64,000 bases of DNA from Deltaproteobacteria bacterium (GTDB lineage Bacteria; Desulfobacterota; DSM-4660; Desulfatiglandales; Desulfatiglandaceae), in NCBI GenBank assembly GCA_021737785.1, contig JAIPDI010000016.1:32267-96266 (forward strand), in the 5' to 3' direction. Position 1 is the stretch's first letter, and every line of letters starts with the position of its first letter. The notes under the pieces were generated by a model that saw nothing but the letters and a program-made list of their open reading frames with translations, was not told the origin of the DNA and did no database searches. Shown in pieces: positions 17,673 through 26,163 of the stretch. The position numbers and the translations under genes are program-made.

Positions 17673-18872
17673 TCAACTGTCCAATCTGCGTAAGAGATCT
17701 CCCAGCCTTTGGATTCCTTCCTGGATCCGGGATTCGGATACATAGCTGTAGCTCAAGCGCATATGATTTTTTCCCCCCCGGTGATGGTAAAACGCCGGGC
17801 CTGCCCCGTAGGCAACGGCCGCCTCGTCAATAGCCCGGGGCAAGAGTGCCTGAGTATCCATTTCCTCGGACAATGTGACCCAGGTATAAAACCCGCCCTC
17901 GGGCCGGGTCCAGCGGGCGCCGGCAGGGAAATGCCGTTCCAATGCGGCCAGCATCACGTCCCGCTTTCGGCGATAGAGCGCAACGGCCCTCTCTCTCTGT
18001 CGGTCGATCAAGCCTTCGGAGGCAAAGGCATGCGCCACATATTGGCCGATAGTGCTGGAACACTGATCCTGTCCCTGCTTGGCCAGGGCCATGGCCTCGA
18101 TCAGAGGCCGGGGGGCTGTGGCCCATCCGATGCGGACGCCCGGGTTGAAGACCTTGGAAAGGGTATTGATATGGATGACCCGGGGGTCCAGGGCGGCGAG
18201 CAAGGGTGGGGCCTGGCCCTCGAATCTCAGATCGCGATAGGCTGCATCTTCCACAATGGGGACCCCGTATCGGGCCGCTATGGCAACGATCTCCTTTCGC
18301 CGGTTTTCGGGAATCGTCACCCCGGCCGGATTCTGAAACGAGGGCACCAGGTAGATGAATTTGGCCCTGAGGGACCGGCGCCTGAGTCCATGAAGCCGCT
18401 CTTCCAGCAGATCGGATCGCATCCCCTCATGGTCCAGGGGCACCCCGGCAAATTGCGCCTGGTGACTCCGAATGACATGGAGCGCGGCCAAGTAGGCAGG
18501 TTCGCCCACAATGACATGGTCCCCCGGATCCAGCAAGACCCTGCAGATCAGGTCCAGGGCTGCAATGCCGCCTGTGGTGACCAGGCATTCCGCGGTTTGG
18601 GCGGGCCTGCCCATCCGGGTCATATGACCGGCCAGCCATTCCCTCAACGGCGTGATCCCGTGGGTAGGCCCATACCCGAGGGCGGCGGCGCCCATCCGGG
18701 TGAGCACCTTTTCGAACATCTCACGGGTCTCTTCCAAGAGGAAGGTATCCGGGTCCGGGAGTCCGCCGGCAAAGGAAATGACCTCAGGCCGTTCAGCCAG
18801 CTTCAACATGGCAACCACATCTGAATGGCCCATTGATTCAATGCGGCCAGAAAAGAGTGCATTCCAATCCAT
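17673..18872 (-). CDS. PLP-dependent aminotransferase (MocR/LysN-like fold type I)
   Basis: 399 residues from the ATG at 18872, preceded by AAGGA; longer in-frame starts upstream are not supported. Class I/II aminotransferase motifs: ISFAGGLPDPDTF at the N-terminus, GYGPTHGITPLREWLA, VTTGGIAALDL, PSFQNPAGVTIPENRR, EDAAYRDLRF, and the PLP-binding lysine in NTLSKVFNPGVRIGW. This pattern is typical of 2-aminoadipate/aromatic/branched-chain aminotransferases related to the C-terminal domain of MocR regulators. There is no HTH domain. The exact amino acid substrate is not determined. The gene stands alone. Confidence 0.9.
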   Translation of the reverse strand: MDWNALFSGRIESMGHSDVVAMLKLAERPEVISFAGGLPDPDTFLLEETREMFEKVLTRMGAAALGYGPTHGITPLREWLAGHMTRMGRPAQTAECLVTTGGIAALDLICRVLLDPGDHVIVGEPAYLAALHVIRSHQAQFAGVPLDHEGMRSDLLEERLHGLRRRSLRAKFIYLVPSFQNPAGVTIPENRRKEIVAIAARYGVPIVEDAAYRDLRFEGQAPPLLAALDPRVIHINTLSKVFNPGVRIGWATAPRPLIEAMALAKQGQDQCSSTIGQYVAHAFASEGLIDRQRERAVALYRRKRDVMLAALERHFPAGARWTRPEGGFYTWVTLSEEMDTQALLPRAIDEAAVAYGAGPAFYHHRGGKNHMRLSYSYVSESRIQEGIQRLGDLLRRLDS

Positions 18873-19283
18873 AATATGTCCTTGAATCCTTTCCCGATGC
18901 CGGGTCTGGACGGAAACTGGATGAATGAAAAGGGGACAGCCCCTGCGGTTTGATACCATGATCCCGTCAGATCGGTACCTGGGCCGCACAGCAAGATTGA
19001 TCTGCCCGGCGCGGTCAGAGGTCGGATGATGAAATCTTTGCCAATCATCGGTCGAATGCCGCTTATGATGTAAATTTCCAATACAAATCTACATGATCCC
19101 GGGTTGATCGTCAAAGGCTTAATTTTGAAGTGAAAGGGGCGGACGAAAGTGGATCTTTGGGTCAGACCTGGATTTGTCCTTTATGCGCGTTGCGCAGATT
19201 TCTTATATGACAGGGTCACAATAATTGGTGTAGAATACATAATATGGATTTCGTAAATTCCATTAATTCAAAGGGATACTCAA
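18873..19283. other. Intergenic stretch with candidate promoter for the EcsC gene
   Basis: A 411-bp gap between divergent genes. No coding frame is convincing. A candidate promoter at 19207-19236 (ATGACA, 18 bp, TAGAAT) faces the EcsC gene. Confidence 0.4.
19207..19236 (+). promoter_or_regulatory. Candidate sigma-70 promoter upstream of EcsC gene
   Basis: ATGACA (19207-19212) and TAGAAT (19231-19236) are separated by 18 bp in an A+T-rich stretch 48 bp before the start codon. It is supported by consensus match only. Confidence 0.35.
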
Positions 19284-20066
19284 ATGGGACTCTCATCCTC
19301 TGAAATTGAAGATCTTAAGACAGCCAAGGATATTTTGGAACATCCGGGTCTTGCCGCGAAGATCAGCACCATTGTCGGTTCACCGCTTGAAAAGGGTTTT
19401 TCAATGCTGCCCAAGAAGTGGAATTTGGTGGTGAATGACGCCGCAAGAAAATCAATCGAGACGGCGCTCAACGTTGCCCTGTGGACCATGGATCACAGCA
19501 AGCCGGAGTCGCGGCCATCAAACTGGTGGCATAAACTGGCGGCCGGTACCACCGGAGCGGCCGGAGGCGCCTTCGGGATAGCCGCGCTCGCGATTGAGCT
19601 GCCTGTGTCCACGACCATTATGCTCAGATCGATTGCGGATATCGCCCGAAGCGAGGGTGAGAATCTGGGAACCCCGGATGCGAGGCTTCAATGTATCCAG
19701 GTCCTGGCCCTTGGGGGTCGCTCAAAGAGCGATGACGCGGCGGAGACAGCATATTTTACGGCTCGAGCCGCAATGGCCAAGGCTGTCTCGGATGCCGCAG
19801 CCTATCTGACAAAAAAGGGGTTTTCCGATAGGGGGGCGCCTGCAATCGTTCGACTCATCGCCCAGATCGCCTCTCGCTTCTCCGTGGTGGTGTCTGAAAA
19901 GGCGGCAGCCCAGGCAGTGCCGATTGTCGGGGCCTTCGGCGGGGCCATAATCAACACGTTGTTCATCGATCACTTCCAGGACATGGGAAAAGGGCACTTT
20001 ATCGTCCGGAGGCTGGAACGCCTTCATGGTCCGGAAGAGGTGAGGCGGATGTACGAAGCGCTCTGA
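19284..20066 (+). CDS. EcsC family protein
   Basis: 260 residues. The sequence carries the EcsC family core: a Gly/Ala-rich amphipathic stretch (AGTTGAAGGAFGIAALAIELPVSTT), the conserved IMLRSIADIARSEGE segment, and a second Gly-rich region near 205-225 (AVPIVGAFGGAIINTLFIDHF). EcsC-type proteins were named from the Bacillus ecs locus, but their biochemical role is unknown. The hydrophobic stretches suggest membrane association without clear signal peptide. The gene is alone and converges on the NCS2 permease gene with a 20-bp gap. Confidence 0.85.
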   Translation: MGLSSSEIEDLKTAKDILEHPGLAAKISTIVGSPLEKGFSMLPKKWNLVVNDAARKSIETALNVALWTMDHSKPESRPSNWWHKLAAGTTGAAGGAFGIAALAIELPVSTTIMLRSIADIARSEGENLGTPDARLQCIQVLALGGRSKSDDAAETAYFTARAAMAKAVSDAAAYLTKKGFSDRGAPAIVRLIAQIASRFSVVVSEKAAAQAVPIVGAFGGAIINTLFIDHFQDMGKGHFIVRRLERLHGPEEVRRMYEAL

Positions 20067-20086
20067 TACAGAAAGGCTGGCGGGGG

Positions 20087-21814
20087 CTAAATCCTGAAGG
20101 ATACGTAGGTAAACCCCGATATGCGAATATGTTTAATGTCCTTAACGATATTTCTGAGCAAATAGAGGCCTAAGGTCTCCAGGTCCGACTCCTTGGTCCA
20201 CCCGGATGAAAAGCGCGGACCTGCGCCATTCACCTCCCTCAGTTTCCTTCCGGACTGGATTTCTGCAAAGACCCCGTCGTCGTCCTTGACCACCCGGAAC
20301 TTAACCATGTCGCTATCCTCTTGTCCCTCCAGATGAGAAACAACATGGATAAACACCTCCTCACAGGCCAGGTGGAGGGTAGATAGTTCCGTCGGGGTGA
20401 GTTTCAGGGTCTGCGCCCCCTCATTGAGCTTGTCCACAAGGACGGGCAACCGGGCTATTGACGGGGGCACGCCAAATGTCAGGCGGGGCTTGGGCATCAG
20501 GTGGAAGGCGGTGGAGAGAAGAATCGCGGCCAACCCCCCGGCTGCAATGCCGTTGTCGGTCAAGGGAGAGAGGGAAGGGGGGAGAATGCCTGGAAAGAAG
20601 GCCTGGCTCTCCGCAATCATCCCCACACAGACAGAGATGCCGACCATCAGGCCTATCTGGTTGTTGAGTCCGCTTTGCAGGATCAGTTGGAGTCCTGACT
20701 GGAACATCATGGCCAGAATCCCCACCAGGAATCCAGCAAACACAGGCTCCGGCATGTCCAGGATGACGGCACTCACCTTGGGCATGAACGCGAGGGTCAT
20801 AATCAGCGCCACGGCGAACAGGCCGACGGATTTGGATGCAACTCCCGTCATCTTTAAAACAGGGATGTTCTCGCTGTAGGTCTCGTTGGGGAGGGTGCCG
20901 GCAAGTCCGGCAATCATATTGCTTACGCCGTCCGCATAGAGCGCCCCTTGAACCCGGTCATAATCCACTTTCTTGAAGTTCCTGATGGAAACGGCCTCCG
21001 CCAGCATGCAATTCCCGATGGTCTGAACCGCGTTCAATACGGTGATCACCATGAATGCCAGGAGAACAGGAAGATGCTTCAGTTCCAGATCCAGGGCAAC
21101 CCCAGGGTAGGCGCCCTTTGGCAGGCCGACCCACGGGGAGGCATGCATGTGATGAAACTCCAGAATTTGAAAGCACCAGGCAATGAAATACCCGAATGCC
21201 AGGGTGATGATCGGGGCCCAAATCTTTAAGGCCTTTCCGCCGAAGATATTGATCCCGAGAAGGGAGGCGAGGGTGATGAGGCCCACCAGGAGATTTTTAC
21301 CCGTGCCGTAATAAAAAGACCCCTTTTCTCCCATCCATTCATCGAGGGTTACGGGCATGAAACTGATCACGATGAGGAGGATAATGGTTCCCCCCACCGC
21401 GGGTGTGATGATGTGCCTCAGATATTTGAGAAAATAGGAGATCAACAGCTCCACGGGGGCGGAAAGAATGGCCATGGTGGCCACAAGGGCAAACCCGCCC
21501 AGCTGCAGGGCCTGAATCGTACAGGCAAGATAGGCCGAAGAAGACCCCATGAAGATCACCAGCCCCGCCCCAATCTTTCCAAAGCGCACCACCTGAATCA
21601 GAGTGCAGAGTCCGCTGACCGCTATGGCAGCGAAGGTCGCAAAGGCGATATGGTCCGGAGCGGCGCCCCCTAATCTCCCTGCTATCCCAGGAAAAAGGGC
21701 CACCTCGCCGTACATGACCAGCACATGCTGAACCCCCAGGATCATGGCCATCCACAGAGGCGGGGACTCGTTCAGTGCAAAGAGGAGTTTGTCTGTCCGG
21801 GCGTCTTGGCTCAT
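20087..21814 (-). CDS. NCS2 family nucleobase permease fused to RsbW-like ATPase domain
   Basis: 575 residues. Residues about 1-430 form an NCS2 (uracil/xanthine) transporter with 12-14 hydrophobic segments, family stretches such as VLNAVQTIGNCMLAEAVSIR and GLAGTLPNETYSENI, and transport-site motifs. NCS2 permeases are usually about 430-460 residues. Here about 130 cytoplasmic residues follow, with LHLACEEVFIHVVSH (an N box resembling anti-sigma kinase HATPase domains), DDDGVFAEIQSGR, and LGLYLLRNIVKDIKH (G-box-like region). A transporter with a built-in regulatory ATPase domain is unusual. It may import or sense a nucleobase and signal through the ATPase domain. Some nucleotide-binding glycines are not obvious, so the domain may be degenerate. 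Confidence 0.85.
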   Translation of the reverse strand: MSQDARTDKLLFALNESPPLWMAMILGVQHVLVMYGEVALFPGIAGRLGGAAPDHIAFATFAAIAVSGLCTLIQVVRFGKIGAGLVIFMGSSSAYLACTIQALQLGGFALVATMAILSAPVELLISYFLKYLRHIITPAVGGTIILLIVISFMPVTLDEWMGEKGSFYYGTGKNLLVGLITLASLLGINIFGGKALKIWAPIITLAFGYFIAWCFQILEFHHMHASPWVGLPKGAYPGVALDLELKHLPVLLAFMVITVLNAVQTIGNCMLAEAVSIRNFKKVDYDRVQGALYADGVSNMIAGLAGTLPNETYSENIPVLKMTGVASKSVGLFAVALIMTLAFMPKVSAVILDMPEPVFAGFLVGILAMMFQSGLQLILQSGLNNQIGLMVGISVCVGMIAESQAFFPGILPPSLSPLTDNGIAAGGLAAILLSTAFHLMPKPRLTFGVPPSIARLPVLVDKLNEGAQTLKLTPTELSTLHLACEEVFIHVVSHLEGQEDSDMVKFRVVKDDDGVFAEIQSGRKLREVNGAGPRFSSGWTKESDLETLGLYLLRNIVKDIKHIRISGFTYVSFRI

Positions 21815-22139
21815 GGCTTTTCAACAGGATCCGCAGGAGATGATTCGGATGGACTATCCGTTCTGCAGTTTCGCATGGATTTGCCTTTTGTTCCCTCCCC
21901 GTGGGGTTGGGAGGATCTCTTTTAGATAGTCTATCATGCCGCCGTGTTTTTGAAAAGAAGGGGATAGTCTCACATGCTTCGGGGGGATACCATGGAAAAA
22001 TTGCATTTCTTCCATTTTTGGAGTGTGATATAGGGACCCATATTGAAACTCCGGATCAGCTGAAAAAATGGGGATCGGCTGGAAGTATTGGAGTGTGCCT
22101 TTGCCCCGGCAGGTTCAATGATGCGGCATGGAGGTAATA
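21815..22139. other. Divergent intergenic stretch, no gene seen
   Basis: This 325-bp gap between the NCS2 permease gene (leftward) and rmuC (rightward) contains no supported gene or repeat. Promoters for both neighbours are expected here. Confidence 0.4.
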
Positions 22140-23462
22140 ATGACAGAGACCCTTCTATGGATAGTCCTGGCGGTCGTCTCCCTGACTGCGGTCCTGGCGA
22201 TCGCGTTGCTGGTTCGCCTCTCCCGGGGCTTTCAGGATGCCGGAAAAGAAGTTCGGGATGAGTTTCGTGCGGATCGGGAAGAAGCGCGAAGGGCCGGAAA
22301 GGAACTCCGCGAAGAGGTGTCCGCCGGCCTCAAGTCGACCGGCGAAACCCTTTCCCATACAGTAAAAAGTATGGTGCAGATCCAATATGCCCAGCTGGAA
22401 GGGATGACCAGGCAGCTAAAGGAAATTACCGAATCCAACCAAAACGGACTGGATCGTATCCGTGCCACTTTTGACTCCCGGGTAAGAGCGCTTCAGGAGG
22501 GGAATGAGAAGAAACTCGACGAGATGCGGAGGACAGTGGACGAGAAATTGCACGACACCCTACAAAAACGGCTTGGAGAGTCATTCAAACTGGTGAGCGA
22601 CCGGCTTGAGGCGGTCCATAAAGGTCTTGGGGATATGCAGACCCTGGCCACGGGTGTGGGGGATCTCAAGCGAATGTTGACCAATGTGAAGGCGCGCGGC
22701 ACATGGGCGGAGGTGCAGCTCGGAGCCATACTCGATCAAATTCTTTCAGTGGAGCAGTATCAGAAAAACGTCTGCGTAAGCGGCCGCTCGGCCGAGAGGG
22801 TCGAGTACGCTGTCAGGTTGCCGGGTCCGAAGGACGATCCGGAGAACTGTGTGTGGCTGCCGATTGACTCGAAGTTCCCTCAGGAGGATTACATCCGCCT
22901 TCAGGACGCTGCGGACAGGGCCGACCCGGAGGGGGTTCAGACGGCATCGGATGCCTTGGTGCGAGCAGTTCGGGCCGCTGCCAGGGAGATCCATGACAAG
23001 TATGTGAATCCACCCGGCACCACCGATTTTGCAATCATGTTTCTCGCGACCGAAGGATTGTATGCAGAGGTCTTGCGACAACCGGCCCTGGTGGACGACC
23101 TGCAACGGCGATTTCGGATCGTGCTGGCCGGTCCCACAACATTGGTGGCGATTCTGAGCAGCCTTCGCATGGGGTTCCAGACCCTCGCGATTGAGCAGCG
23201 CACCTCGGAGGTGTGGAGGGTCCTGGGCGCGGTCAAGACCGAGTTCGGAAAGTTTGGTGAGGTACTGGAGACGGTAAAGCGCCAGCTGAATACCGCAAGC
23301 CGTACCATCGAACAGACCGGCGTGCGCAGCCGGGCCATGGAACGTAAGCTCCGTTCTGTGGAGCAATTGCCAGAGGCCGAAGCATCGGATCTCCTTTCGC
23401 TGCCTGCCGAGGATATTGCAATGGAAGATAGAGAGAAAGAAGGAACCGATCCGGCTGTCTGA
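22140..23462 (+). CDS. rmuC: DNA recombination protein RmuC
   Basis: 440 residues from the ATG at 22140; GGAGG lies six bases upstream, and the ATG at 22128 overlaps this site. An N-terminal membrane helix (about 5-26) is followed by a long charged coiled coil (about 30-165). The RmuC core then starts at KARGTWAEVQLGAIL and includes VEYAVRLPG, LPIDSKFPQEDY and MFLATEGLYAEVL. Such proteins are nuclease-fold proteins that limit inversions and DNA rearrangements. It is followed 45 bp later by a C_GCAxxG_C_C gene on the same strand. Confidence 0.93.
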   Translation: MTETLLWIVLAVVSLTAVLAIALLVRLSRGFQDAGKEVRDEFRADREEARRAGKELREEVSAGLKSTGETLSHTVKSMVQIQYAQLEGMTRQLKEITESNQNGLDRIRATFDSRVRALQEGNEKKLDEMRRTVDEKLHDTLQKRLGESFKLVSDRLEAVHKGLGDMQTLATGVGDLKRMLTNVKARGTWAEVQLGAILDQILSVEQYQKNVCVSGRSAERVEYAVRLPGPKDDPENCVWLPIDSKFPQEDYIRLQDAADRADPEGVQTASDALVRAVRAAAREIHDKYVNPPGTTDFAIMFLATEGLYAEVLRQPALVDDLQRRFRIVLAGPTTLVAILSSLRMGFQTLAIEQRTSEVWRVLGAVKTEFGKFGEVLETVKRQLNTASRTIEQTGVRSRAMERKLRSVEQLPEAEASDLLSLPAEDIAMEDREKEGTDPAV

Positions 23463-23507
23463 CCGGAATCCGGGCAAAAAAATCCAACTTGTGTAAAGGA
23501 GTCGCTT

Positions 23508-23990
23508 TTGGAATCACAATTTGTTTCAAATGTTCGAAAGACTGCCGAGAATTCTTTCGATTCGGGCCTCTATTGTGCGGAAAGCGTTGTGCTTGCCCTT
23601 GCCGGGGCACAGGGGGTTGAATCCGACCTTTTGCCCAGGATCGCCACCGGGTTTTGCAGCGGCATGGGTCGAATGCGCGGCACCTGCGGCGCAGTCTCCG
23701 GCGCGATTATGGGCATAAGTCTTGCTCTCGGGCGGTCTGAAGCGGATAGGTCTGTTCAACCGTCATACGCTGCGGTGAATCGCCTTATCCGGGAGTTCGA
23801 ACAGGCATTCGGGGCCCGCGATTGTCACGTTCTGCTGGGCTGCGATATTGCTACCCCGGAAGGCAAATCCATGTATCAGGAAAAAGGGCTGAGTCAGCGC
23901 TGCACCGAATTCACCGGCAAAGCAGCGGAAATCGCCGCGCGCATTATTTACGAGCACAATGAAGCCGCGGGCCCTGCCGCAACGCCTTGA
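23508..23990 (+). CDS. C_GCAxxG_C_C family redox protein
   Basis: 160 residues starting at a TTG with AAAGGA seven bases upstream. It carries the cysteine pattern of the family: YCAESVVLAL, ATGFCSGMGRMRGTCGAVSGAIMG, and later DCHVLLGCDI and QRCTEF. Proteins of this family are common in anaerobes, often near redox or selenium-related genes, and are thought to bind an iron-sulfur cluster or act in electron transfer; no specific reaction is established here. It probably shares a transcript with rmuC, without an obvious functional link. Confidence 0.85.
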   Translation: MESQFVSNVRKTAENSFDSGLYCAESVVLALAGAQGVESDLLPRIATGFCSGMGRMRGTCGAVSGAIMGISLALGRSEADRSVQPSYAAVNRLIREFEQAFGARDCHVLLGCDIATPEGKSMYQEKGLSQRCTEFTGKAAEIAARIIYEHNEAAGPAATP

Positions 23991-24199
23991 GACAGCAAAA
24001 GGGACCTGAAGAGAACAGGGGTCGATCCAGTCTGTCTTGCGCCGAATTTCCCAGCCACCCATCCGGCATGTGAATCGTGGGCCGGGGGGTGTGAGATAGG
24101 ATGACCCTCAGAATCGTCAAGTGAATGGCATCTGTGATGCAGATTGCCAGGCCCTAAAGGCCTGAGGGTGCACAGGCGGTCGCTGCAGCGGAAGAGAAT

Positions 24200-25444
24200 T
24201 TAGTGGGGTCTCACCCCGATACGGCCCTTTGGGAGATGCTTCGTCTTTTTCAGACCGAACATTCCAGTGTCCCCGCGCCCATGTGATTTTGGAACGGGTT
24301 GCGCATATTTTGCGGGGGCCGGCGCATTGTAGTCAAAGTCCCCCAGGGTGCGGCGCTCGACCCTGGAGCCGATGACACGATCGATGGCGTTGACCATCTG
24401 TTTGTCATCACTGGTGATCAACGTGAACGCATCTCCGCTGTGGTCGGCCCGTCCGGTCCGGCCGATCCGATGGATATACGCATCCGTGGTGTTCGGCATA
24501 TCGTAGTTGATAACGTGAGAGATTTGACGGATATCAATACCGCGTGCAGCAATATCCGTGGCTACCAGTACATGAAATTTTCCGTTGCGGAATCCGTCCA
24601 GCGCGGCCTGGCGACGTCCCTGGGAAAGATTTCCCTGCAGGGAGGCGGAATTGAATCCGGCCCTGGTCAGTTGTTCTCCCAGGCGCTTGGCGCGGTGTTT
24701 GGTGCGCGTGAACACCAGTACGGACCGGGAGTTGATATGCGCCAGAAGTCTCAGCAGGAACGCTGTTTTCAAGTGCTGCGCCACCGGGTAGTGGGCGTGG
24801 CTGACGGTTTCTGCCGGTGCGGTTTCCCCCGCCTTTATGGTGATCGGATCCAGGAGGATGTCTTTGGCCAGCCGATGAATCTCATTGGGCATGGTGGCTG
24901 AAAACAGAAGCGTCTGCCGCCCGGCCGGGAGATGTTTCAGTATTCGCCGGATATCCGGAAGAAATCCCATGTCAAACATATGATCCGCTTCGTCAATGAC
25001 CAGCACCTCTACCCGGGAAAGATCTATGGTTCCCCGGTTCATGTGATCAAGGAGCCGACCGGGGCAGGCAACCACGATTTCCGCCCCCTGTTTCAGATTT
25101 CTGATTTGAGTGTTGATGTTCACCCCGCCGTAGACGGTAACACTTCTCATGCGGGTCTCTCTTCCCAGGCTGATAACCGCCTCATGAATCTGTTCAGCCA
25201 GTTCGCGAGTGGGAGCGATAATCAGGGCCCTGACAACCCCCCGTTTTCCCTTCATGAGCCGGTGTAAAATCGGCAGTGCAAAGACCGCCGTCTTACCGGT
25301 ACCGGTCTGGGCCAGTCCCATGATGTCTCGTCCCTCCATGACCGAAGGAATGGCCTCGGTCTGGATGGGTGTCGGTGTAACAAACCCGGCGGCGGCAACA
25401 CCTGCCGCGATGCTGGGGTTCAGATTAAATTCTTTAAAATCCAT
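24200..25444 (-). CDS. rhlE: DEAD-box ATP-dependent RNA helicase, RhlE type
   Basis: 414 residues with all helicase motifs in order: Q motif (FVTPTPIQTEAIP), I (AQTGTGKT), Ia (PTRELAEQI), GG, Ib (CPGRLLDH), II (DEAD), III (SAT), IV (VLVFTRT), V (ATDIAARGIDI) and VI (HRIGRTGRA). A short basic tail of about 45 residues follows, as in RhlE-like helicases. It unwinds RNA duplexes in ribosome assembly or RNA turnover. The start is preceded by GAGAGGAA. The long upstream region contains a possible small RNA or attenuator with its own terminator (25788-25862), which could link expression to growth conditions. Confidence 0.93.
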   Translation of the reverse strand: MDFKEFNLNPSIAAGVAAAGFVTPTPIQTEAIPSVMEGRDIMGLAQTGTGKTAVFALPILHRLMKGKRGVVRALIIAPTRELAEQIHEAVISLGRETRMRSVTVYGGVNINTQIRNLKQGAEIVVACPGRLLDHMNRGTIDLSRVEVLVIDEADHMFDMGFLPDIRRILKHLPAGRQTLLFSATMPNEIHRLAKDILLDPITIKAGETAPAETVSHAHYPVAQHLKTAFLLRLLAHINSRSVLVFTRTKHRAKRLGEQLTRAGFNSASLQGNLSQGRRQAALDGFRNGKFHVLVATDIAARGIDIRQISHVINYDMPNTTDAYIHRIGRTGRADHSGDAFTLITSDDKQMVNAIDRVIGSRVERRTLGDFDYNAPAPAKYAQPVPKSHGRGDTGMFGLKKTKHLPKGRIGVRPH

Positions 25445-25787
25445 AATTCCTCTCTTGTGTTGAGCCGATCTCAGACGCCCGGTTGGATTACCCCTTTCCT
25501 TTAGGACCCGAAAGACATCGCCATAGGCTGGGCCTCGGGATGCATCGGTTCAAGGAGTGGATTCCGCCGTGGCAGATGCTGGTTTGGGCCTCGGGAATAT
25601 ACGTCACCCTGCTGAGAAGCCTTATTCCTCTCTTGGTGAATATTCCGACGGCACTTCTCTGAAACTGGAAACCTGTACTTTCGCTGGTCCCGCGGGTTGC
25701 GGGGGAGTGGCAGGATCAAACCCCTCAATAGAGGAGCAAAATGAATAGGATCGATAAGGAGGTGTTGAGATCGGCTATCTGTTCAAT

Positions 25788-25816
25788 TAAAAAGCCCCGA
25801 ACATATTCCGGAGCTT
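25788..25816 (-). terminator. Rho-independent terminator in fdhA-rhlE intergenic region
   Basis: The minus strand shows stem AAGCTCCGGAA with TTCGGGGCTT around a short loop, then TTTTT. It could end fdhA operon read-through or the small RNA candidate. Confidence 0.6.
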
Positions 25817-25862
25817 ACGATATCGTCTTTTTCATCTTTTTATCCAGGAACAGCAATTACTT
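25788..25862 (-). ncRNA. Candidate small RNA or leader attenuator upstream of rhlE
   Basis: On the minus strand a promoter-like pair (TTGACA at 25892-25897, TAGAAG at 25868-25873, 18 bp apart) is followed about 50 bp later by the hairpin AAGCTCCGGAA / TTCGGGGCTT and a run of five T. A transcript from the promoter would be about 75 nt and would end well before rhlE. It may be an independent small RNA or a premature terminator in the rhlE leader. Support is structural only. Confidence 0.35.
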
Positions 25863-25867
25863 TATCC

Positions 25868-25897
25868 CTTCTATCCCATCGGGTACACCGTTGTCAA
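25868..25897 (-). promoter_or_regulatory. Candidate promoter for small RNA / rhlE leader
   Basis: TTGACA at 25897-25892 and TAGAAG at 25873-25868 (minus strand), spacing 18 bp. GATAGA two bases closer is an alternative -10. Confidence 0.35.
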
Positions 25898-26163
25898 GCA
25901 AAAACGAAACAGGCCGGGGCCGGTATACCCATCCGGGGCCTGAACAAGGGTCACGGGCGACGTGATTCAGGAAAATCCGGATTCTGAAACCCGGAAATAT
26001 ATCGGCGTTATAAATATTGCGCACGGTCCGGCAGGGGCAGCGGGGCGGTCGTCGAGCGTTACGGCCCTTTGGGGTTGGAACTCTTTAAATGAGACCCCCC
26101 GGACTTCCCCTTATGGTATGGTCTCTATCACAGCCTCAAATATCGCGAATTTTCCGATTCCCG

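Larger units (their letters stand above)
25445..26163. other. Long intergenic stretch between fdhA and rhlE
   Basis: A 719-bp gap with both neighbours on the minus strand. It contains a TTGACA promoter-like site (25868-25897) and a terminator (25788-25816) on the minus strand, which bracket a possible small RNA. A frame at 25741-25965 on the plus strand lacks support. The rest is unassigned. Confidence 0.45.

Noticed and set aside
17709..18824. Long antisense open frame opposite the aminotransferase gene
   Set aside because: The composition follows the complementary codons of the aminotransferase; no independent motif.
25445..26163. Cobalamin-type riboswitch from CCCGCAAC and GCCACT segments
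   Set aside because: The conserved blocks are in the wrong order and the core G-rich boxes are missing.
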